From the NCBI GenBank assembly GCA_038231255.1, contig JBBRLR010000013.1, positions 7,315 to 71,314 on the forward strand: a stretch of DNA of 64,000 nt, in the 5' to 3' direction. The translations under genes were made by a program, and so were the position numbers. Under the pieces are notes generated by a model. The model had not been told where the DNA came from and did no database searches. It saw only the letters and a program-made list of their open reading frames with translations. Positions within the stretch are counted from its first letter, which is position 1. Each line of letters opens with the position of its first letter. Positions 40,325 to 47,479 of this stretch are shown piece after piece. Source of the stretch: JALYUS01 sp038231255. Lineage in GTDB: Bacteria; Chloroflexota; Chloroflexia; Thermomicrobiales; JALYUS01.

Positions 40325-41481
40325 CAGTATGACCTCGGCAGGCCGAGCATGTGCTCTGCGACGTACGAGAGGATAAGGTTTGTAGAGAGCGGCGCGACCT
40401 GATACAAGCGTGTCTCGCGAAACTTGCGCTCGATGTCATACTCCGCCGCGAAGCCGTAGCCGCCGTAGGTCTGCAACGCGGCATTCGCCGCCTCCCACGA
40501 GGCGTCCGCCGCGAGCAGTTTCGCCATGTTCGCCTCCGCACCGCACGGTTCGCCCCGGTCGAATTTCTCCGCCGCCCGGAAGCGCATCAGGTCCGCCGCC
40601 TCGACATTGACGTGCGCCCGCGCGATCGGGAACTGCACGCCCTGATTCTGCCCGATCGGGCGGCCAAAGACTTCCCGCTCCTTCGCCCGCCGCGTCGCGC
40701 GTTCGACGAACCAATGACCGTCGCCGATGCACTCGGCGGCGATCAGGATGCGCTCGGCATTCATGCCGTCGAGGATGTAGCGGAAGCCGCTCCCCTCCTC
40801 GCCGATCAGGCTGCGCGCGGGGATCGGCACGTTGTCGAAGGTCAGTTTGTTCGTCTCGTTGTTGAGCATGATCGGGATCGGCTCGACGGTCAGGCCATTC
40901 GCCAGCGCGTCGTGCAGATCAAGGAGGAAGACGGACAGGCCGTGCGATTTCCGCTCCACCCGCTCCTGCGGGGTCGTGCGGGCGAGCAGGAGCATCAGGT
41001 CGGAGTGCTGGACGCGCGAGATGTAGATTTTCCGCCCATTAACGATGTAGCGGTCGCCGTCGCGCGTCGCCGTCGTCGTCAGGCTCGTCGTGTCCGAACC
41101 GGCGTCCGGCTCCGTGACGCCAAAGGCCTGTAGGCGCAGTGCGCCGCGCGCGATCTGGGGCAAATATTCGCGCTTTTGTTCCTCCGAGCCATGCCGCAGC
41201 AGTGTGCCCATCACATACATCTGCGCGTGGGCAGGCCCCGCGTTGCCGCCGCTGTAGTTGACTTCTTCGAGGATCACCGACGCCTCGGTGAGGCTCATGC
41301 CGAGGCCGCCGTATTCTTTGGGAATCAGCGCGCCGAGCAGCCCGGTTGCGGTCATCGCCCGTGTGAATGCTTCAGGGTAGGAGCGCGTGCGATCCAGTTC
41401 GCGCCAATAGTCGTCCGGGAAGTCCTTGCAGAATTCCCGCACCCGCGTGCGGAGCGATGCGTATGTGTCGTTATCGGTCAC
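40324..41481 (-). CDS. Acyl-CoA dehydrogenase family protein
   Basis: About 385 residues, FAD-dependent oxidation of an acyl-CoA. LGALIPKEYGGLGMSLTEAS, LQAFGVTEPDAGSDTTSLTT, DRYIVNGRKIYISR and GYGFAAEYDIERKFRETRLYQV follow the family order. The C-terminal helical bundle is intact. The open frame extends to GTG 41499, but GTG 41481 has AGAAGG about 8 bases upstream and is preferred. First gene of the CoA cluster, coupled to the CaiB-type gene; it would introduce or reduce the double bond of the acid handled by the cluster. Confidence 0.85.
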   Translation of the reverse strand: MTDNDTYASLRTRVREFCKDFPDDYWRELDRTRSYPEAFTRAMTATGLLGALIPKEYGGLGMSLTEASVILEEVNYSGGNAGPAHAQMYVMGTLLRHGSEEQKREYLPQIARGALRLQAFGVTEPDAGSDTTSLTTTATRDGDRYIVNGRKIYISRVQHSDLMLLLARTTPQERVERKSHGLSVFLLDLHDALANGLTVEPIPIMLNNETNKLTFDNVPIPARSLIGEEGSGFRYILDGMNAERILIAAECIGDGHWFVERATRRAKEREVFGRPIGQNQGVQFPIARAHVNVEAADLMRFRAAEKFDRGEPCGAEANMAKLLAADASWEAANAALQTYGGYGFAAEYDIERKFRETRLYQVAPLSTNLILSYVAEHMLGLPRSY

Positions 41482-41514
41482 GGTTGCTGCCTTCTCCACG
41501 ACGGCGGGGCGCCC

Positions 41515-42909
41515 CTACGATTTGTTTCCGACAATTTCTTGCCCATTCTGCTGGAAACGTACACCCGTCACCGCGCCCATGTCAGTCGTGACGAACGTCA
41601 GTCTCGTGTCAACGACTTCGCTGAAGAATGTCGCTTCGGATTCGGGGGCGAAGATGAGCGGCGCTTGCCCGATCGGCTGGACTGCCAGACCGTTGCCATC
41701 GCGTGTCACGACGAGCGTGAAATCGAGGCGGAAGATGTACATACCGATGTATCGGTCGAGCACATCCGCAGCGACCAATACGCGTGTCCGCTCCTCAGGC
41801 AAATACCCTGGCCAAGCATATTCCGCCGCGATTGCGTTGAAGATTTCATCGAGGAGTGGCACACCTTCGTCGGAGTTTGTCATCACAATCGCGCCGAGGC
41901 CACGCTCGCTGTATGCCACGAGCCGACAGGTGAATCCCTGATCGTCACCGCCGTGCAAGAAGCGCATGGACTTACCACTCCCGGCCAACGCGAATCCCAG
42001 CCCCCGGCTTTCGACGTGCAGGGTCAACATCTCGTTCACCATGTCGCGGGAAAGAACGGTATGGGGTTTCCCCGCCCGCACCGCTTGAATGTCCATAACA
42101 AGGCGCGCGAGATCGGTTGGCGTGGTCCAGAGTCCTGCGGCCGCCATTTCCGGGTAGACATGCCACTTCCCCTCGACGACACCGCCGCCCGTGCGGTGCC
42201 CGGCGACGGCCTGATCCCAATAGACTGCGGGCAGCGGTTGTTCATACGTGCTGTTACGCATGCCCAGCGGTTCAAATACCAGTTCTCGTGCTACGTGAGG
42301 GAACGGGTTCCCGGTAGTATCAATCAGCAGTTGTTGCAGCACCGTCGTCCCGCCGCCGGAGTAGCGAAACTGCGTGCCAGGTATAGTATCCACGCGGACC
42401 GGCGGCGTGTTCGCGGGATATTCGCCTTGCAAGACCTGCGTCAGGGAAGGAATTAGGCCATCGCGGCGGTATCCCGGGAAACCATGTACCGTCAGGCCAC
42501 CATTGTGACTGAGCAGATGCCGAATCGTCACGCGTGGTTGCCACGTCCCGTTCGTCGGTATCTGCCAGGAACGCAAGGAATGGTTGACGTCTTCATCGAG
42601 ATCAAGGTGCTCTGAGCAGACAAGTTGCAGCGCCGTAACGGCGGCAACGGGCTTACTCACGGACCCGGCCTGAAAGAGGCTTTCCGTGGTAACCGGTTCT
42701 GTTTTTCCAGCCTCCCGCACGCCGTAGCCCCGCGCCCATTCCACTTGATACTCGTTGATTACTGCGATGCTTGCACCGGGCACACCGTAGAACGCCATGC
42801 GCTCGGCTAGCGGCACACCGAGCGCGCGATCATGTGGGCGCGTCCCAAGCGGGACCAAGCCGCGCTCGACCCGCTGCATCCGCGCCGTGCTATCGTTCGC
42901 TGTCTGCAT
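41515..42909 (-). CDS. Serine beta-lactamase / penicillin-binding-like hydrolase (class C family)
   Basis: 464 residues. GSVSKP supplies the SxxK motif (Ser near 86), RYSGGG the YxN-equivalent Tyr motif, and HGGDDQG the KTG-equivalent strand. The first 350 residues are the esterase/beta-lactamase fold and the last 100 a separate beta-domain (IGMYIFRLDFTLVV). These proteins include esterases, D-aminopeptidases and peptidases; antibiotic resistance should not be assumed. No signal peptide is seen, suggesting a cytosolic enzyme. GGGGAG precedes the ATG at 42909. It lies just upstream of the acyl-CoA dehydrogenase gene on the same strand. Confidence 0.8.
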   Translation of the reverse strand: MQTANDSTARMQRVERGLVPLGTRPHDRALGVPLAERMAFYGVPGASIAVINEYQVEWARGYGVREAGKTEPVTTESLFQAGSVSKPVAAVTALQLVCSEHLDLDEDVNHSLRSWQIPTNGTWQPRVTIRHLLSHNGGLTVHGFPGYRRDGLIPSLTQVLQGEYPANTPPVRVDTIPGTQFRYSGGGTTVLQQLLIDTTGNPFPHVARELVFEPLGMRNSTYEQPLPAVYWDQAVAGHRTGGGVVEGKWHVYPEMAAAGLWTTPTDLARLVMDIQAVRAGKPHTVLSRDMVNEMLTLHVESRGLGFALAGSGKSMRFLHGGDDQGFTCRLVAYSERGLGAIVMTNSDEGVPLLDEIFNAIAAEYAWPGYLPEERTRVLVAADVLDRYIGMYIFRLDFTLVVTRDGNGLAVQPIGQAPLIFAPESEATFFSEVVDTRLTFVTTDMGAVTGVRFQQNGQEIVGNKS

Positions 42910-43014
42910 CGTCGCTCCCCGCCGTTACTCGCACGATAGCGCCGATGGTAGCGTATGTGCGGGAGCAATCGGCGTCAATGTGCAAACGCTCGTCGCTGAT
43001 TACTGGGAGGTTCG

Positions 43015-43169
43015 ATGGCGTATCTTATTCTCGTCCGGCATGGGCAATCGCAGTGGAATCTCGAAAACCGCTTCACAGGTTGGACGGATGTGCCGCTCAC
43101 TAAAGCGGAGCGGCGAGAGGCGACAATGTGCTCATCGTCGCACATGGCAACAGATTGAATGAACTTTAG
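43015..43169 (+). pseudogene. gpmA: Phosphoglycerate mutase (gpmA) remnant with a large internal deletion
   Basis: A good ribosome site (TGGGAGG) and ATG at 43015 open a reading frame YLILVRHGQSQWNLENRF then TGWTDVPLTKAERREA, which is the clean N-terminus of dPGM with the catalytic RHG. About 110 bases in, the frame changes: in the +1 frame GDNVLIVAHGNRLNEL matches the second catalytic HGN region near the C-terminus, then a stop. So about 130 internal residues and the final 50 are missing and the frame is broken. Only the first 40 or so residues are intact. No function is expected. Confidence 0.82.
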
Positions 43170-43180
43170 CAACTTCACTG

Positions 43181-43350
43181 AGTAAATGGCTTGGTGGCAC
43201 AGGTTTTCAACCTGTGCGTCTGGCATGCCGCCCGGAGGGCACCCGAAAATCTGCCCCACCCGATTGCCGGTTTGAGTTTTTACCGTTCATCAGCCTGTGT
43301 CTCGCCAAGGACAGGCAGTTGGGGACGCAGGCTGAAGCCTATGCTACCGA
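43181..43350. repeat. Cluster of short palindromic repeats
   Basis: Contains CACAGGTTTTCAACCTGTG (43199-43217), TGCCGCCCGGAGGGCA-type sequence, and the CAGCCTGTGTCTC ... GACGCAGGCTGAAGCC element (43285-43345) shared with 36765-36851. It separates the gpmA remnant from the tetR promoter. Confidence 0.6.
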
Positions 43351-43360
43351 AAATCGCAGA

Positions 43361-43418
43361 TCAATCACCTGATTGACAAACGCGCGACAGGGTGATATTC
43401 TTTCAATCAAGTGATTGA
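43361..43418 (+). promoter_or_regulatory. tetR promoter with two perfect operators
   Basis: TTGACA (43373-43378), 17-base spacer, TATTCT (43396-43401). Two copies of TCAATCA-NN-TGATTGA lie at 43361-43376 (spacer CC, overlapping the -35) and 43403-43418 (spacer AG, just after the -10). Their centres are 42 bp apart, four helical turns. This is a clear self-repression design. Confidence 0.85.
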
Positions 43419-43432
43419 TTGGAAGGAAAATA

Positions 43433-44089
43433 ATGGACGCTATGGAAAAGACTGATCTACACGATGCCGTACCCACACAGACGATTGCGTCGTATACGGC
43501 GCATGGCGACGAGCGACGGCAGGAACTCGTGCGGGCGGCGTATTCCCTGATCGCGGAACGGGGCTTCGAGGGGTTGCGGACACGCGAGGTGGCGGCGCGG
43601 GCGGGCGTCAATATCGCGACGCTCCATTACTACTTCGCCACGAAGGAAGACCTGATTCGCGGCGTGGTGGATTATATCGAGCAGCAGTTCGTCGAGCAGA
43701 ACGCGTCTATCCGGGCGCAGGGGGTGACGGCGCGGGAGCAACTGCACGCCGAACTCTGGCACGCGCTGGAGATCAAGCGCGACCGCCCCGAACTCCAAAT
43801 TGTGCTCCATGAACTCTTCCTGCGCTCGCTGCGCGACGCGGCGATTCGCGACATTTATCATGGCATGGATACCGGCTGGCATATCGCCCTCATGGACATA
43901 GTGAGCGCCGGTATCACTGAAGGATCACTCCGGACGGACCTCGATGTGGACGCCACGGCATCAACGATTATTGCCTTCATCAAGGGCGCGTCCATTCAGT
44001 TGGCACGGGAGCCGGAAACCTTCGCGTACGAGCACGTCATCGCGGAGTTTGAACGTTGGCTCTCGATTGGCGAGAACAGAAAGGATTGA
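43433..44089 (+). CDS. TetR-family transcriptional repressor
   Basis: 218 residues. The N-terminal DNA-binding domain reads ELVRAAYSLIAERGFEGLRTREVAARAGVNIATLHYYFATKEDLI, the standard TetR helix-turn-helix (about 33-78). The ligand-binding helical domain follows. The start ATG at 43433 has GGAAGG upstream. Directly repeated palindromes in its promoter are its probable operators, and the efflux gene 5 bases downstream is the probable target, so it should be released by a drug-like inducer. The natural inducer is unknown. Confidence 0.92.
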   Translation: MDAMEKTDLHDAVPTQTIASYTAHGDERRQELVRAAYSLIAERGFEGLRTREVAARAGVNIATLHYYFATKEDLIRGVVDYIEQQFVEQNASIRAQGVTAREQLHAELWHALEIKRDRPELQIVLHELFLRSLRDAAIRDIYHGMDTGWHIALMDIVSAGITEGSLRTDLDVDATASTIIAFIKGASIQLAREPETFAYEHVIAEFERWLSIGENRKD

Positions 44090-44094
44090 ACTGC

Positions 44095-45747
44095 ATGGCA
44101 GAAGCATCCGCATCCGCTGCATGGGGCAGCGCCGCGAACCAACCGAAAGACCCGCGCCGCTGGCTCACGCTGGCGGCGGTGAACTTCGCCCTTTTTATGG
44201 CCCTCCTCGATGTCACGGTCGTCAATGTCGCGTTGCCGAGCATCGCGCAGGATTTCAAGAGCTCGTTCTCCGAACTCCAGTGGGTAATTGACACCTACGC
44301 GCTGGTCATCGCCGCGCTGATCCTGACGATGGCGAAACTCGGCGACCTGTTCGGGCGCAAGCGGATTTTTCTGCTCGGGCTGGTGATCTTCTCCGCCGCG
44401 TCGCTCGGCTGCGCGCTTTCGCAGAATGTCACGCAGTTGCAGATCGCCCGTGGCGTGCAGGGGATCGGTGGCGCGATCCTCTCACCGATCGCGGCGGCGA
44501 TCATCTCCGCGACCTTCTGGGGGCCGGAACTCGGCACGGCGTTCGGTATCTACGGCGGCGTTTCGGGCATCGCGCTGATCGCCGGGCCGATTGTCGGTGG
44601 CCTGCTGGTCAAGTACGTCAGTTGGCAGTCGGTCTTCTTGATTAACGTGCCGATCGGCATCATTGGTCTCATCGCGGGCGCGCTCGTCATCAAGGAATCG
44701 CGCAACACGCGGGCGAATCGCTATGTAGACATCGTTGGCGTCCTTCTCAGCATCGCGACACTTTTTTCGCTCACCCTCCCACTCATCAAGGGCGCGGAGT
44801 GGGGATGGGCGAGCGGACGCACGCTCGGCTGGCTGGTGGCGGCGGTCGTGCTCTTTGTCCTCTTCATCGTCGCGGAGATGGTGCAGGCGCGGCGCGGGCT
44901 GGACGCGATGATAGATCTCTCTCTGTTCCGCGTGCCAACCTTCAGCGGCACCGCCGTCATCACGGTGATCGTCAGTTTCGTCTATGCAGGGCTGCTCTTC
45001 ATCATGGCGCTGCTCTTTCAGAATGTGTTGGGATATGACGCGCTCGGCACCGGCCTGCGGTACATCCCCTTCGTGATCGGTAGCATCGTCATCGCACCAC
45101 TGGTGGGGGCGAATGCGAACCGGCTCGGCGCGCGGCTGATCTTCGGCGTCGGCCTTGCCCTGCTCGGCCTCGGCTTTTTGCTCCTGACACGCATCACGCC
45201 GTCGTCGGACTGGGACGCGCTGCTGGTAGGTTTGCTGATCGCGGGCTTCGGCGGCGCGGCGGTGCAGTCACAACTCACTAATGCGGCCGTCAGTTCCGCT
45301 CCGCGCCAACGGGCGGGTATCGCGAGCGGCATTAGTGCGACGATGCGGCAGGTCGGGTCGAGCATGGGTATCGCCCTGCTCGGCTCGATCTTCACGTCCC
45401 GCTACACGCACAATCTGCCGGGTGCGCTGGCGACGGGGCAAGTGCCGAAGGACTTCGCGGATCGGCTCGTGCAGGGCGCCGGCGGCAATGTCGCCTTCGC
45501 GGGGCGCGTCCCGCCCCAGGCGCCACCGCAGTTCGCCCCAGCGATCCAGCAAGCGACGCACGCCGCCTTCGTTGCCGCCTTCAATGACACGATCCGCGTC
45601 GCCGCCGCCTTCATCGCCGCTGCGGTCCTCATCGCCCTGATTTTCGTCCGCCGCACGGACAGCGCGCACGACACGGGCACGAGCGCGAACCAGCCGCGTG
45701 AAGCGGCACGAGAACCGGAATCGGAGACGGCGGTGCGGGCGGACTAG
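44095..45747 (+). CDS. Drug efflux transporter, DHA2/EmrB-QacA family (14 TM)
   Basis: 550 residues with about 14 membrane helices. MALLDVTVVNVALPSIAQDF (motif D1-like), WVIDTYALVIAALIL, GDLFGRKRIFLLG (motif A), RGVQGIGGAIL and the motif C region GIYGGVSGIALIAGPIVGGLL fit the DHA2 drug:proton antiporters. The N-terminus is Ala-rich and the C-terminus hydrophilic. Start at 44095 has AAAGGATT upstream, 5 bases after the tetR stop, so both are one operon under the operators described above. The final gene of the unit ends before a double-hairpin repeat. Confidence 0.92.
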   Translation: MAEASASAAWGSAANQPKDPRRWLTLAAVNFALFMALLDVTVVNVALPSIAQDFKSSFSELQWVIDTYALVIAALILTMAKLGDLFGRKRIFLLGLVIFSAASLGCALSQNVTQLQIARGVQGIGGAILSPIAAAIISATFWGPELGTAFGIYGGVSGIALIAGPIVGGLLVKYVSWQSVFLINVPIGIIGLIAGALVIKESRNTRANRYVDIVGVLLSIATLFSLTLPLIKGAEWGWASGRTLGWLVAAVVLFVLFIVAEMVQARRGLDAMIDLSLFRVPTFSGTAVITVIVSFVYAGLLFIMALLFQNVLGYDALGTGLRYIPFVIGSIVIAPLVGANANRLGARLIFGVGLALLGLGFLLLTRITPSSDWDALLVGLLIAGFGGAAVQSQLTNAAVSSAPRQRAGIASGISATMRQVGSSMGIALLGSIFTSRYTHNLPGALATGQVPKDFADRLVQGAGGNVAFAGRVPPQAPPQFAPAIQQATHAAFVAAFNDTIRVAAAFIAAAVLIALIFVRRTDSAHDTGTSANQPREAAREPESETAVRAD

Positions 45748-45753
45748 GGAGCC

Positions 45754-45881
45754 TAACCCCCAGCCCCTTCCCGAAACGGGAAGGGGAGCGAGCCTCCGCG
45801 AGATTGGGATGTTACGTGGAACGCCTCGGTATCGCGAAGAGTCACCCCTTCCCGAAACGGGAAGGGGCCGGGGGTTAGGTT
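45754..45881. repeat. REPIN-like double hairpin between convergent efflux and cysS genes
   Basis: Left arm CCTAACCCCCAGCCCCTTCC then CGAAACGGGAAGGGG; right arm CCCCTTCCCGAAACGGG then AAGGGGCCGGGGGTTAGG. Spacer about 56 bases, with AACGCCTCGGTATCGCG-AGAGTCA nearly identical to the spacer at 13.6 kb. Both arms carry the same loop sequence (CGAAACGGG), different from the loop at 13.5 kb. Confidence 0.8.
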
Positions 45882-47071
45882 CCCAGTCGCAGCCCCAGCG
45901 TTTCTGCCATGCCACGGAGCGCCGCGCGGGAGTTGCCGGAGGCGTAGCCCGTGTCCGTCATCGCCGTAACGAGCGACTGGAAGGCGACGATGGCGGCGGG
46001 AGTGTCGAGATCGTTCTCCAGCGCGCGGTCGAAGTCGGCGACGAAGGGCACGGCGTCGAGCGATGCGCCATCATCTGCGATGGGCAGCGCGAGCGCGGCT
46101 GTCGCCTGCCGGACGGGCGGTAGGAAGGAAGCGGGGCCGTCGTCCTCGTACTCCCATGATGCGCGATACTGGTGGTTGAGGAGGTAGAGGCGGATGGCAT
46201 CCGCGTTGTACTGCTGTAGCGCGTCGCGGACGAAAACCATGTTGCCGAGCGATTTGGACATCTTCTCACCCTGGTAGCGGACCATTGCTGTGTGCATCCA
46301 GACACGCACGAACGGGTGGACATCCGTTGCGCACTCGGACTGGGCAATCTCGCTCTCGTGGTGCGGAAAAATCAAATCTGCGCCGCCGCCGTGGATGTCT
46401 ACCGTCGGACCGAGAAAGTGCATCGCCATCGCCGAACACTCAATGTGCCAGCCGGGGCGGCCTTTCCCCCATGGTGACTCCCACGCCGGTTCGTCCGGCT
46501 GCGCAGCCTGCCAGAGCAGGAAATCGAGCGGGTCGCGCTTCTGTGGGTCGTTCGGGTTGCCGCCGCGTTCCGCCGCGATGGTGCGCATCTCCTCCCGACC
46601 GTACCGACTCAGGCTGCCGTAGTCGGGGTCGCTGGCGACGGAGAAGTAGACATTGCCGCCGGAGACGTAGGCATGCCCCTTCTCGATCAGCGTCGCGATC
46701 AGGGGGATCATCTGGTCAATCTCGTCGGTGGCGCGAAGGAAATGCGTCGGCGGGGCGATGTTCAGGGCGCGGGAATCGCGCTCGTACTGCGCCGTCTGCT
46801 CCCGCCCCAATGCGTCCCACTGTTTGCCGGTCTCGCGGGCGCGCTTGAGGATGTCGTCATCAATATCGGTGACATTCTGCACATACGTGACATCCCAGCC
46901 CGCGCGCCGTAACACCCGTGTCAGCGTGTCGAAGATGACATAGGTGAATGCGTGGCCCATGTGCGTCGTGTCGTAAGGCGTCACGCCGCAGACATAGAGG
47001 CCAACGGTATCGCCCACCGGCGCGAACGGTTCGACCTGCCGCGATGCCGTGTTGTAGAGACGTAGATTCAT
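45875..47071 (-). CDS. cysS: Cysteinyl-tRNA synthetase, with MshC-like features
   Basis: 398 residues, class I. Cys28 and TPYDTTHMGH (31-40) form the nucleotide-binding and zinc site; ECSAMAMHFLG and HGGGADLIFPHHESEIAQSE supply the further zinc ligands; KMSKS at about 270. The TPYDxTHMGH form resembles mycothiol ligase MshC more than the TVYDxxHIGN of common CysRS, while FPHHESEIAQSE is CysRS-like, and the protein is shorter than usual CysRS (about 460). CysRS remains the more likely identity because no other cysS is seen and mycothiol genes are not adjacent. The C-terminus overlaps a GC-rich repeat. Confidence 0.75.
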   Translation of the reverse strand: MNLRLYNTASRQVEPFAPVGDTVGLYVCGVTPYDTTHMGHAFTYVIFDTLTRVLRRAGWDVTYVQNVTDIDDDILKRARETGKQWDALGREQTAQYERDSRALNIAPPTHFLRATDEIDQMIPLIATLIEKGHAYVSGGNVYFSVASDPDYGSLSRYGREEMRTIAAERGGNPNDPQKRDPLDFLLWQAAQPDEPAWESPWGKGRPGWHIECSAMAMHFLGPTVDIHGGGADLIFPHHESEIAQSECATDVHPFVRVWMHTAMVRYQGEKMSKSLGNMVFVRDALQQYNADAIRLYLLNHQYRASWEYEDDGPASFLPPVRQATAALALPIADDGASLDAVPFVADFDRALENDLDTPAAIVAFQSLVTAMTDTGYASGNSRAALRGMAETLGLRLGT

Positions 47072-47083
47072 CGTTTCCTTGCT

Positions 47084-47479
47084 TCAGTGTGTGCCGTCAT
47101 GCGCCGATCCATGACCGCGCACATACAACGCGATCAGATCATCGAAGCGGCTGATGTCGAAGGGCTTGCCGAGAAAGGCATTCGCGCCGCACATCGAAAG
47201 GTCAGGCGGGAGGGCGGCGCTCATCAGGATAATCGGCAGGCTGTGCGCATCGTGCTCCTCGCGGAGCAGCCTGCACAACTGGATGCCATCCACGAACGGC
47301 ATCATCACGTCGCTGATGACGAGATCGGGGAACTGCTGCGCGACGATCTCCAGCGCGATCCGCCCGTTATAGGCGGAAATGACGGTGTGGCCATCGTCCT
47401 CCAATATATCGGTCAGCAGATCAACAACCGGCTGTTCGTCGTCCACGACGAGGATCGTTGCCACCTTATGCGCCCCCAT
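47084..47479 (-). CDS. Single-domain response regulator overlapping the KaiC-like gene
   Basis: 131 residues. ILVVDDEQPVVDLLTDIL, phosphoacceptor Asp in LVISDVMMPF, MSAAL and LGKPFD give a full receiver domain with no output domain. Its ATG (47479) lies within the end of the upstream KaiC-like gene (14-base overlap), so the two are translationally coupled; GTG 47464 is an alternative start. A role transmitting state between the ATPase and an unknown kinase is inferred from the coupling. Confidence 0.85.
   Translation of the reverse strand: MGAHKVATILVVDDEQPVVDLLTDILEDDGHTVISAYNGRIALEIVAQQFPDLVISDVMMPFVDGIQLCRLLREEHDAHSLPIILMSAALPPDLSMCGANAFLGKPFDISRFDDLIALYVRGHGSAHDGTH

Noticed and set aside
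41515..42909. Antibiotic resistance beta-lactamase
   Set aside because: Serine-hydrolase motifs fit, but this family is mostly esterases and peptidases and no signal peptide is present.
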